From assembly GCF_900111765.1 (NCBI RefSeq), contig NZ_FOIB01000001.1, positions 682,001 through 746,000 of the forward strand: 64,000 nucleotides of DNA, read 5' to 3'. Both the position numbers and the translations under genes were made by a program. Below are positions 28,471 through 36,689 of the stretch, in pieces. The stretch is from Myxococcus fulvus. GTDB taxonomy: Bacteria; Myxococcota; Myxococcia; Myxococcales; Myxococcaceae. Every line of letters begins with the position of its first letter. Within the stretch, counting starts at the first letter, position 1. The notes below the pieces were generated by a model. The model did no database searches, had not been told where the DNA came from, and saw only the letters and a program-made list of their open reading frames with translations.

Positions 28471-30324
28471 CTACAGGCCGCTGCGCGGGTGCTGGGTATG
28501 ACAGGCGCCGGTGCACTGCTGGAAGGACTCGGGTCCTCCGCCGACGTACATGCTTTCAATCTTCCCGAACTGGGCCTCGTGGCTCTTCGGGTAGCTCTTG
28601 TGGCACGACAGGCACGCGGCCTTGCTCGTGCGCTGGATGCTCTCCTTGTTCAGGTGGCAGGAGGAGCACTGCTCCAGCGGCTTGTCGAAGCGGTTGGAGC
28701 GCGAGTGGATGAAGTGCGTGCGCACGAAGATGGGCCCCTCCAGCTCGAAGCCCAGCGGCGCGTGGCAGCCCGAGCACGCGGCGCGGTTGTCGTTGCCGTG
28801 GAGCACCTGGGACAGCTCGCCGCCCTCGCTGTGGCAGCTGTTGCACGGGCCCGTGGTGAGCCTGGCCTCCGTGCGGCGCGTGGTGCCCACCTGGATTTCA
28901 ATCGTCCGCGAGCCGGGCAGGTCCTCGCCCAGGTACGTGCGGCGGCCCTTCACCGTCACCAGATAGGTGCCGGGCGTGGCGTCGGCGGGAATCTTGTACT
29001 GCCACCGGTCCGTGTTGGGCCGGTCCCACAAGCCCTCCTCCGGGAAGAAGGCGCCGCGGAAGACGATGTTGGCGAACGGGAGGATGGCGAACTGCGAGTA
29101 CACGCCGTCGCGCGCCTCGGTGGCGACCACCTGCTCGTCCACCTCCGGGTCCAGGAAGGCCTCGAGCGCGATGACGCTGCGGATGGGCTGGATGTTCTGC
29201 GCGGGCCCGATGATTTGGGACATCAACATCCGCTCCCGGTGCTTGCGCCGGTAGTACGTCGTCGTCGCATCGAAGAAGGCCCGATAGTACTGGATGCCCG
29301 CCGCGTTTCCGTCCGGCGCGACCTCATTGTAGGACGGCAGACTGCCTTCGGGGTGCAGTCTGTTGCCCGCCCCGTCCTTCAGGGCGACCTGGAAGGTGAT
29401 TTCGGACCCTGGGGCATACGTGCCATCGCGGCGCGGCGGGGTGAGCGCCTTCACGTCGATGCCGAAGCCATAGCTGTAGTCGGCGTCGCGCACCTGCTCC
29501 ACGGGGATGATGTAGGGCGTGAAGGGGCGCAGGCTCCAGCGCAGGCGCAGCGCGGTGGTGGTGTTGGTGAGCGTGAAGGCCTTCGCCTTGGCGTGCTCGT
29601 ACGCGTTGCGCACCTCCACCAGCGCCTCCTCCTCGAACTTCCGGGCGCCCGTGCAGTCGGTGGGGGACTGGCAGTCGGTGATGGACTGGATGGCGCGCAG
29701 CCGGCGGATGAAGAAGTCGTCGGTGCGCTCGCGGCGCGAGTCCTCCGAGCCGATGTTGAGCACCACGGGCAGGCCCGTGAGCCGGCCGCGCGAGTCCACG
29801 GGCTCCACCGTGAAGACGCTGGGCACGTCCATCCACGCCGCGCCCCGATAGAAGCGCCGACGGGTGAAGGCGCCCGGGCTGCCCAGCAGCACCGGCTCCT
29901 CGTCCACCGCCTTCAGCCCCGACCAGCCCAGCCCCGCGAAGTCGCTCTGCGCCCTCAGCGCGGACAGCCCCGTGTCCCGGTTGGACAGCACCGAGGCGCG
30001 CAGGTCGATCTGATTGATGTAGAAGCTCGAGCCCGCGCGCACGCGGAGCAGTTGCCCCTTGCCGTTGTCCACCTCGAGCGCCAGCCCCACCGGCTTGGGC
30101 AGGGGCGGCCACGGCCAGCCCAGCAGCGCCTGCGACTCCGACGTGCCCTGCGCGGGCTCCATCGCCAGCGCCGCCTCGTCCAGTGACGCGTCTTCCGGTC
30201 CGCCGCAGGCCACCAGCAACCCCGTCACCAGGGCCCACGCCAACGTCTGGCGGGCCGTGGGGTAACCGAGCGAGCGGTGCGTACACGCTTCGCGCTGGGA
30301 CCAGGGTGCTCCAAGTCCACCCAT
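28471..30324 (-). CDS. Multiheme c-type cytochrome lipoprotein
   Basis: A 617-residue protein from ATG 30324, with GGAGAG at about -7. The leader ends in lipobox LLVAC (Cys40). A long beta-rich region with no known domain follows (about 60-490). The C-terminal part carries four standard haem motifs: CNSCH (494), CSGCH (517), CSSCH (553), CLSCH (571). A fifth, CTGACH (604), has three residues between the cysteines. Several other histidines (RTHFIH, HGNDN) could be distal ligands. The arrangement recalls outer-membrane multiheme lipoproteins of the OmcA/MtrC group, though much shorter. A role in extracellular electron transfer or redox sensing is inferred. Confidence 0.85.
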   Translation of the reverse strand: MGGLGAPWSQREACTHRSLGYPTARQTLAWALVTGLLVACGGPEDASLDEAALAMEPAQGTSESQALLGWPWPPLPKPVGLALEVDNGKGQLLRVRAGSSFYINQIDLRASVLSNRDTGLSALRAQSDFAGLGWSGLKAVDEEPVLLGSPGAFTRRRFYRGAAWMDVPSVFTVEPVDSRGRLTGLPVVLNIGSEDSRRERTDDFFIRRLRAIQSITDCQSPTDCTGARKFEEEALVEVRNAYEHAKAKAFTLTNTTTALRLRWSLRPFTPYIIPVEQVRDADYSYGFGIDVKALTPPRRDGTYAPGSEITFQVALKDGAGNRLHPEGSLPSYNEVAPDGNAAGIQYYRAFFDATTTYYRRKHRERMLMSQIIGPAQNIQPIRSVIALEAFLDPEVDEQVVATEARDGVYSQFAILPFANIVFRGAFFPEEGLWDRPNTDRWQYKIPADATPGTYLVTVKGRRTYLGEDLPGSRTIEIQVGTTRRTEARLTTGPCNSCHSEGGELSQVLHGNDNRAACSGCHAPLGFELEGPIFVRTHFIHSRSNRFDKPLEQCSSCHLNKESIQRTSKAACLSCHKSYPKSHEAQFGKIESMYVGGGPESFQQCTGACHTQHPRSGL

Positions 30325-30472
30325 GGGTGACTCTCCTCGTACATGTGGTTGAGGGCACCACCATTGGCGCCCCGGCCAGCGGACCCTGTAGCCCTTCGCC
30401 CGCATGGGACGAGGGGGGCCGGATCTCTCCCGTTTCCGGGTTTCCCCGGTTCGAGCCTTTTTAGCCGTACGA

Positions 30473-30502
30473 AGAATATCTGGACTGAACAGACGCCTTC
30501 AA
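30473..30502 (-). promoter_or_regulatory. Sigma70-type promoter candidate for the cytochrome operon
   Basis: Reading the minus strand, TTGAAG (30502-30497) and TATTCT (30478-30473) are 18 bases apart in a locally AT-rich area between the upstream kinase stop (30588) and the cytochrome start (30324). The leader would be about 140 bases. No other feature is seen in 30325-30587. Confidence 0.4.
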
Positions 30503-30587
30503 CTTCTGGGAAAATAATCCGCCCTCTTTAAATCCCGGAAGGCACCAACTGTTCGGATTTCCTCAATACGCTGCGGGCTGAACCGAC

Positions 30588-32438
30588 TCAAGCGGTCGCT
30601 TGCAGGGGAATGTGAGCCCTGCCCTGCAGGGCACGGGGGAGTTCAACAGTGAATTCCGCGCCTTCCCCGATTCGGCTCCGGACGTGGATGGAGCCGCCGT
30701 GGGCCTGGACCAGCTGTTGGACGATGTAGAGCCCCAGGCCGGTGCCGGGGTGGTGGCGGCCGTCGCCGTGGACGCGCTCGAAGCGGTGGAACAGGCGCTG
30801 CTGGTCCCCGGGGGCGATGCCCAGGCCCGCGTCCTTCACGGTGACGCGCGCGTGGGAGGCGTCCGCGTGGACACTGATTTCCACGGGGTGGCCGTGGCCG
30901 AACTTGAGGGCGTTGTTGACCAGGTTGGTGAGGACGCGGTCCAGGCGCAGCCGGTCCCACGAGCCGGTGGTGTCCTCCTCCTGCACGCGCACGGTGAGCG
31001 CGCAGCCGGCGGCGGCGGCCTGCTCCGCGTGGCGCTCGGCCACCTCCCGCGTCAGCGCGGCCAGGTCCATCTGCTCGCGGTCCAGCGTCATGGGGCCCGC
31101 GGACAGGCTCGACAGGTCCAGCAGGTTGTGGAGCAGCCGGCCCATGCGCCGGGCCTCGCCCTCCACGCCCACCAGGCCCTCGCGCAGCCGGGGCTCGTGC
31201 GCGTTCACCTCCAGCAGGCGAAGGCGCCTCAGGCGCAGCTGGAGCGAGGACAGCGGGTTGCCCAGGTCGTGCGCGGCCACGCCGATGAGCTCCAGCGCGC
31301 CCTGCGCCTCGGTGAGCAGGCGCGCGTTGTCCAGCGCGAGCGCGGCCCGCGCGGCCAGCTCCTCCATGAAGGCGCGGTCCACCTCGCCGTAGCGCCGCGC
31401 GCCGGTGGACAGCAGGCACAGCGCGCCCAGCACGCGCGAGCCCACCGCCAGCGGCACGGTGAGCGAGGAGGTGACGCCCAGCACGCGCAAGAGCTCGCCG
31501 TGGGCGCTGCCCTCGAGCGCCGCGGGCAGGTGCTCGAAGTCCACCTCCGACAGGAGCTCCGCCCGGCCCGTGCACACCACGTGGCAGGGGCCCACCTCGT
31601 CCGCGTCGGGGCAGCGCAAGAGCGGCTCCCACAGGCGGCTGGCGGCCTGGTCATCCGCGCACGCCACGGCCTGGGGGCGCACGCGGCCGTCGGCGGAGGG
31701 GAGGAAGAGGATGCACGCGTCGGCGACCTCGGGCACGCACAGGCGCGTGAGGGCCTCGCCCACCTCGCGCGCGCCGGACAACGGCTGCAGCACGCGGCCC
31801 GCCTCGGCGAAGAGCGCCTGGGCGCGCTCCATGCGGCGCCGCTCGGTGATGTCGCGCGTCACCTCCGCGAAGCCGCGCAGCCGCCCGCGCGAGTCCGACA
31901 GCGCGGTGAGCAGCGTCTCCGCCCAGAAGCGCGTGCCGTCGCGCCGCACGCGCCAGCCCTCGGACAACAGGCGCCCCTCACGTCGGGCGCGCTCCAATTG
32001 GGCGCGAGGCAGGCCCGCGGCCACGGCGTCCTCGGGGTGCAGTCGCTCCAGCGCGCTGCCCGCCACGTCCTCGGCGGCCCAGCCCGTCAGCCGCTGCGCG
32101 CCGGCGTTCCAGGCCGTCACGCGGCCGCGGGAGTCGAGGAAGCACAGGGCGTAGTCCGTCACCGCCTCCATGAGCAGGCCCAGGCGCTGCTCGCTGTGCT
32201 CGTGGCGCGCGTGCAGCGGCGCCAGCAGGTGGCGCAGCACCAGCCCCAGCGCGCCCACGCCGGCGAGCCCCACCGAGCCCGCGAGGAGCGCCTGTCGCAA
32301 GGCCAGGCGCGAGACCTCTTCATGGGTGAACAGTCCGTGCACGACGGACAGGAGCGTCGCGAACAACAACAGGCCGGCGAGCATGCAGGCGGACACCCCC
32401 GCACCCACCCGCTGGGCGAACGTCCAACGTCGCATCAT
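30588..32438 (-). CDS. Membrane sensor histidine kinase with PAS and GAF domains
   Basis: A 616-residue kinase; ATG 32438 has GGAG six bases upstream and a second ATG follows immediately. Two membrane helices (about 13-33 and 50-70) flank a very short outer loop. A PAS domain (about 85-210) with ITDYALCF-like and WNAGAQRLTGW segments ends in VTRDITERRR, a GAF domain (about 225-385) follows, then the H box in GVAAHDLGNPLSSLQLRLR and a HATPase with LVNNALKFGHG, DAGLGIAPG and GTGLGLYIVQQ. The HDLGNPL box is a known variant. No receiver gene is adjacent, so its partner lies elsewhere. It is transcribed divergently from the RapA-like gene. Confidence 0.9.
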   Translation of the reverse strand: MMRRWTFAQRVGAGVSACMLAGLLLFATLLSVVHGLFTHEEVSRLALRQALLAGSVGLAGVGALGLVLRHLLAPLHARHEHSEQRLGLLMEAVTDYALCFLDSRGRVTAWNAGAQRLTGWAAEDVAGSALERLHPEDAVAAGLPRAQLERARREGRLLSEGWRVRRDGTRFWAETLLTALSDSRGRLRGFAEVTRDITERRRMERAQALFAEAGRVLQPLSGAREVGEALTRLCVPEVADACILFLPSADGRVRPQAVACADDQAASRLWEPLLRCPDADEVGPCHVVCTGRAELLSEVDFEHLPAALEGSAHGELLRVLGVTSSLTVPLAVGSRVLGALCLLSTGARRYGEVDRAFMEELAARAALALDNARLLTEAQGALELIGVAAHDLGNPLSSLQLRLRRLRLLEVNAHEPRLREGLVGVEGEARRMGRLLHNLLDLSSLSAGPMTLDREQMDLAALTREVAERHAEQAAAAGCALTVRVQEEDTTGSWDRLRLDRVLTNLVNNALKFGHGHPVEISVHADASHARVTVKDAGLGIAPGDQQRLFHRFERVHGDGRHHPGTGLGLYIVQQLVQAHGGSIHVRSRIGEGAEFTVELPRALQGRAHIPLQATA

Positions 32439-32553
32439 GTGAGGCTCCCCCCGCTCCTGGCGAAGCCCGCAACCGGCCCGCATCAGGAAGGTGATGGACA
32501 GCATCCCCGATGCGAGGACAGCGGAAAATTGCCCGGTTGGACAAAGTCTGAGT

Positions 32554-32586
32554 CACCCCAGGGAGGTTGCTGACACTCCCTGGGTG
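32554..32586. promoter_or_regulatory. Imperfect inverted repeat in the kinase/helicase divergent region
   Basis: CACCCCAGGGAG (32554-32565) pairs with CTCCCTGGGTG (32576-32586) with one bulged C and a ten-base loop. It lies about 116 bases from the kinase start and 90 bases before the helicase start, where an operator or a leader hairpin could act. Confidence 0.5.
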
Positions 32587-32676
32587 GAAGGACTCCCCAT
32601 CTGGAATGGCCATCGCCAGGGCGCGGGGTTATGAGGCGAGCCCCCCTCATTCGTCTCGCGTCTGTCCTCACCGCCT

Positions 32677-35600
32677 ATGTCTCTCGTCGAAGGTCTGAAG
32701 GTCCGCTATCTCCCCCAGCCCGAATGGGGTGTGGGTCACCTGCTGTCCCTCCAGGAGGACGGAGCCAAGGCGCTCGTCGTCTTCCCCGCACGGGAGGACG
32801 CCCCGGTGCTGGTGTCCACCAAGGGCGGCGCCCTGGTGTCCTACCCGCTGCCGCCGGGGGAGCCGGTGGTGACGTACAAGGGGCGGCTGGCCCTGGTGGT
32901 GGCCGAGGAGCCGGGAGCGCGGGGCCTTCGGCGCTACGTGCTGAGGTACGCGGACACGGGCGAGGAGGACGAGCTGCCGGAGTCCGAGGTGCGCGCGCTG
33001 CCGCCGCGCTCGGACCTGTTGTCGACACTTCGCGAGGGCCGGGTGGGTGACGCGCGCGCCTTCACGCTGCGCAAGCAGGCGTTGGTGCTGGACGACGAGC
33101 GGCGGTGTGACGCGCTGGGCGCGCTGCTCGCCAGCCGCGTGATGGTGAAGCCCCACCAGGTGGGTGTGGTGCAGCGGGTGTTGTCCGCCCGGCGTCCGCG
33201 CTTCGTGCTCGCCGACGAGGTGGGCCTGGGCAAGACGATTGAAGCGGGCATGGTGTTCAGCGCGCTGCGGCTGTCGGGCCTGGTGCGGCGCTGTCTGGTG
33301 GTGGCCCCCAGCCACCTCACCGTGCAGTGGCTGGTGGAGCTGTTCCACAAGTTCAACCAGCTCTTCACGCTGATGGACTCGGACCGCTACGCGCAGTCCC
33401 TCAAGGAGGCCCCGGGGGTGTCCCCCTGGGCGCGCTTCCCGCTGGTGGTGACCAGCCTGGAGCTGTTGTCGCGCAGCGAGGAGCACCGCCAGGAGCTCGC
33501 GGGCGAGGACGCGTTCTGGGACCTGGTCATCATCGACGAGGCGCACCACCTGAAGGGCGAGCGCGCCTTCGAGGCCGCCTCCGTGCTGGCGAAGAACTCC
33601 TGGGGCCTCCTGCTGCTCACCGCGACGCCCATGCAGCTGGACCCGGCCGAGTACCACGGGCTGCTCACGCTCATCGACCAGGCCACGGCCCCGTCGGTGA
33701 AGGGCTTCGAGGAGCGGCTCGCGCGCCAGGAGGAGCTGTCCACCGCGGTGCGCGCGCTGCGCGAGGGCGGCAAGGCCCAGGCCACCTCCGCGGTGAAGGC
33801 CCTGGCCCAGCGCTTCCCCGAGGACGCGCGGCTCAAGACGCTGAAGGAACCGGACGCGCTGCTGCAGCACCTGGCGGAGACGTACAGCCTCAGCGACACA
33901 TTGGTGCGTAACCGCCGTGCGGTGGTGGGTGGTTTCTCCACGCGCAGGCTGCACCGGCACCCGGTGACGCTGCCCGCCGAGGAGCTGAAGGTCCGCGACG
34001 CGGCGCTGGAGGTGCTGGCGCAGGGCACGCTGAGGGGCGCGCCCCTGGGCAACGTGCTGCGCCGGCTGGAGTCCAGCTCCGCGGCGTTCTCCGGTGCAGT
34101 GAAGTCCAACCCGGTGCTGAAGGCGAAGGCGGACGTGCTGAAGCTGCCGTCGCGTGACGCGAAGTTCAGCGCCTTCGTGGGCGTGCTACGCGGCGTGTGG
34201 AAGGCGGAGCCCTCCGCGAAGGTGCTCGTCTTCACCGAGAGCCGCGACACGCTGGAGATGCTCCAGTCGGAGCTGTCGCGCGAGAACGTGGAGGCCTTGG
34301 GCTACCACGGTGATTTGCCGCTGGTGGAGCGGGACAGGCAGGTGGCGCGCTTCCGGGACCCCGAGGGGCCCAAGGTGCTGCTCTGCACGGAGGTGGGCGG
34401 CGAGGGCCGCAACTTCCAGTTCGCGCACCACCTGGTGCACTACGACCTCCCCTGGAGCCCGGCGACGGTGGAGCAGCGCATCGGCCGCCTGGACCGCATC
34501 GGCCAGACGCACCCGGTGGAAATCCACGTCTTCGACGTGGCGGGCACGCTGGCGTCGGACGTGCTGACGCTGCTGGCGGACGCGGTGGGCGTGTTCGGCG
34601 AGACGGTGGGCGGCCTGGACGCGGTGCTGGAGGAGGTGGAGGACCGGCTGGCGGAGCTGGCGCTGCTGCCGCGCGAGGCGCGCGTGGCCTATGCGGGCGA
34701 GCTGAAGACGAAGGTGGAGTCGGCGCGCGAGCAGGTGAAGCGCGCGTATGATCCGCTGCTGGACGTGCGCAGCTTCGACCGCCCCGCGGTGGAGCGCCTG
34801 GTGAAGAAGGCCCAGGAGCGCATGGGCATCGAGTCGGACGAGGACGGCGACGACGGCGATGCGCCCGGGCTGGAGGACGGCCTGTGGGGCGTCGCGCGGG
34901 ACTTGGACGAGCGGCTGGAGGAGACCGTCACGGAGCTGGCGCGCCGGGTGGGCATCGGCGTGGACACCGACGAGCAGGTGGAGGCCTTCCAGGTGGCGTT
35001 CCAGTTCGGCCACGCGCTGAAGGTGGACGGCCTGCCGGGGCTGGACGTGCTGGAGGACCGCACGCAGCTGGGCACCTTCTGGCGCGACACCGCGGTGGAG
35101 GCCGAGGAGCTGGAGTACTTCGCCACCGGCCACCCGCTGGTGGAGGCGCTGTTCGGCTTCCTGCGCGACGGACCCTATGGCCGCAGCGCGTTCCGCTTCA
35201 TCGAGAGGCGCGGGCCCCAGAAGGCGCGCGGCGTGGAGCTGCTCTACCACCTGCAGCTGCCGGAGCCGGAGGACACCTCCCCCGGCGCGCGCGTGCCCAG
35301 CCGTCAGCTGGCGCGCTTCCTGGAGCGCACCCTGGTCCACGTGGCCGTGGTGGACGGGGGCGCCTCGGGCCCCAAGGCCGACGACGCGGTGCTCCCCGCG
35401 CTGGAGACCGAGGGCAAGACGCTCAAGGGCGACGAGGTGTCGCGCGCCTTCCCGGGCTTCGACGCCTTCCTCGACGCCGCGGTGCCCGTGGGCCAGAAGG
35501 CCGCCGAGGCCGCGCTGAAGAAGCTCACCACCGCCGCCCGCGAGGCCATCGAGGCCGAGCGCGACGCCGGCCTGGAGCGCCTGCGCCTGTCCCTGGACCA

Positions 35601-35733
35601 CCAGGGCCTGTCGGATGACGCCCTCGCCACCCAGCTGGGCGCCGAGCACGCGCACTACGAGCGTCTGCTCCACGCCCTGCGTGACGCGAAGGTGACACTC
35701 GACTCCGCTTGCGGTTTCATTCTCAACCGCTGA
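32677..35733 (+). CDS. rapA: RapA-like SNF2-family helicase
   Basis: A 1018-residue Swi2/Snf2 ATPase that resembles RNA-polymerase-associated RapA in length and order. An N-terminal SH3/Tudor-like region (about 1-110) starts with WGVGHLLSLQEDG and ends before the helicase core. The core has motif I in DEVGLGKTIEAG, motif II in IIDEAHHLKG, motif III in LLLLTATPMQ, and motifs V-VI in LLCTEVGGEGRN and VEQRIGRLDRIGQ. A long C-terminal portion (about 650-1018) contains acidic ESDEDGDDGD. RapA recycles stalled RNA polymerase in bacteria; SNF2 proteins can also remodel other DNA-protein complexes. It stands alone with a terminator-like hairpin after it. Confidence 0.82.
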   Translation: MSLVEGLKVRYLPQPEWGVGHLLSLQEDGAKALVVFPAREDAPVLVSTKGGALVSYPLPPGEPVVTYKGRLALVVAEEPGARGLRRYVLRYADTGEEDELPESEVRALPPRSDLLSTLREGRVGDARAFTLRKQALVLDDERRCDALGALLASRVMVKPHQVGVVQRVLSARRPRFVLADEVGLGKTIEAGMVFSALRLSGLVRRCLVVAPSHLTVQWLVELFHKFNQLFTLMDSDRYAQSLKEAPGVSPWARFPLVVTSLELLSRSEEHRQELAGEDAFWDLVIIDEAHHLKGERAFEAASVLAKNSWGLLLLTATPMQLDPAEYHGLLTLIDQATAPSVKGFEERLARQEELSTAVRALREGGKAQATSAVKALAQRFPEDARLKTLKEPDALLQHLAETYSLSDTLVRNRRAVVGGFSTRRLHRHPVTLPAEELKVRDAALEVLAQGTLRGAPLGNVLRRLESSSAAFSGAVKSNPVLKAKADVLKLPSRDAKFSAFVGVLRGVWKAEPSAKVLVFTESRDTLEMLQSELSRENVEALGYHGDLPLVERDRQVARFRDPEGPKVLLCTEVGGEGRNFQFAHHLVHYDLPWSPATVEQRIGRLDRIGQTHPVEIHVFDVAGTLASDVLTLLADAVGVFGETVGGLDAVLEEVEDRLAELALLPREARVAYAGELKTKVESAREQVKRAYDPLLDVRSFDRPAVERLVKKAQERMGIESDEDGDDGDAPGLEDGLWGVARDLDERLEETVTELARRVGIGVDTDEQVEAFQVAFQFGHALKVDGLPGLDVLEDRTQLGTFWRDTAVEAEELEYFATGHPLVEALFGFLRDGPYGRSAFRFIERRGPQKARGVELLYHLQLPEPEDTSPGARVPSRQLARFLERTLVHVAVVDGGASGPKADDAVLPALETEGKTLKGDEVSRAFPGFDAFLDAAVPVGQKAAEAALKKLTTAAREAIEAERDAGLERLRLSLDHQGLSDDALATQLGAEHAHYERLLHALRDAKVTLDSACGFILNR

Positions 35734-35793
35734 GACGTGCGGGGCAGGGGTCGGGCTGGCGCAGTGACGCGAGGTGTCGGAGGCTCGCGCGGA

Positions 35794-35824
35794 CAGTCCC
35801 ACTGTGTCGTGGACAGTGGGGCTG
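35794..35824 (+). terminator. Hairpin after the RapA-like gene
   Basis: CAGTCCCACTGT (35794-35805) pairs with ACAGTGGGGCTG (35813-35824) over 12 positions, one of them a G-T wobble, around a seven-base loop. It lies 60 bases past the stop. No T run follows. Confidence 0.55.
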
Positions 35825-35849
35825 GGTGCCGAATTTGGCTACGGTCCAG

Positions 35850-35878
35850 TTGACCGATTCCTCAATCAACAAGATTCA
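35850..35878 (+). promoter_or_regulatory. Promoter candidate for the pseudopilin operon
   Basis: TTGACC (35850-35855) and GATTCA (35873-35878) are 17 bases apart in AT-richer sequence. A start near 35884 would leave a leader of about ten bases before the ATG at 35895. Confidence 0.35.
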
Positions 35879-35894
35879 GGGAATTGGAAGGTGT

Positions 35895-36689
35895 ATGCTT
35901 CCCCGCGCCATTTCACCCACATCCAGGCAGTCCGGACAGGCAGCGGTGGAAGCGGCGCTGACGCTCCCGCTGGTGGTGTTCCTGGTGTTGGGGACGCTGC
36001 AGCTCTTCATGATGCTGCAGGCGCGAATCCTGGCGCAGGTGGCGGTGTACCGGGCGGTGCGGGCTGGCAGCCTCAACCACGCGGACTGCCTGCCGATGAT
36101 GCACGCGGCGATGGTGACGATGCTGCCGTCGGTGGTGCGCACGGACAGCCCGCGGGCGCTGGCGGACGCGTTCCGGGTGCGGCGGGACAACGAGTACCGG
36201 GTGACCAGCTCCTACGGGAACCTGTTCCGGGGCCCCATGGTGGAGATCGTCCGCGACTCGCCGGACGCGGCGTGGGTGCAGTCGCTCGCCTTCAACGAGG
36301 ATTTGCTGTTCGACCAGGCCACGGACAGCGACGCGGCGCTCGACAACCGCACGTTGGAGATCCGCATGGTGGCCTGGTACTACATGCGCATCCCCTTCGC
36401 GAACTGGGTGATGAGCCGGATGTTCCTGGCCCACTTCGGTCTGCGTCGCTACACCGCCACCAACCCGCTGATGCCGGCGCAGAAGCAGTCGGACTGGTGG
36501 AACGACGAGGCGCCGCCCCTGGGTCCGGATGACTGGCCCGGTGGCGCGCTCGACGAGCGCATGGTGTCGTGGAGCCAGCAGGGCCACTTCGTCTTCCCCA
36601 TCCAGGTCCACGCGGCGATGCGGATGATGACGCCGGTGATGGCCCAGAACTTCCCGCGAGGCGCCGAATGTCCCGTCACCGGCTTCTGA
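35895..36689 (+). CDS. TadE-like pseudopilin
   Basis: A 264-residue protein, ATG 35895 preceded by GGAAGG. It has a short basic N-terminus, then GQAAVEAALTLPLVVFLVLG, a hydrophobic helix with Glu five residues after the glycine, the pattern cut by prepilin peptidase in Tad pseudopilins. The rest is a larger periplasmic domain without a known family, with few cysteines. TadE/F proteins are minor pilins for the tight-adherence or Flp pilus. This opens a tightly packed operon with two further TadE/G-like genes and a secreted repeat protein. Confidence 0.8.
   Translation: MLPRAISPTSRQSGQAAVEAALTLPLVVFLVLGTLQLFMMLQARILAQVAVYRAVRAGSLNHADCLPMMHAAMVTMLPSVVRTDSPRALADAFRVRRDNEYRVTSSYGNLFRGPMVEIVRDSPDAAWVQSLAFNEDLLFDQATDSDAALDNRTLEIRMVAWYYMRIPFANWVMSRMFLAHFGLRRYTATNPLMPAQKQSDWWNDEAPPLGPDDWPGGALDERMVSWSQQGHFVFPIQVHAAMRMMTPVMAQNFPRGAECPVTGF

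Noticed and set aside
30441-30470. tRNA-like GGTTCGAG loop
   Set aside because: No paired stem, anticodon arm or acceptor stem surrounds it.
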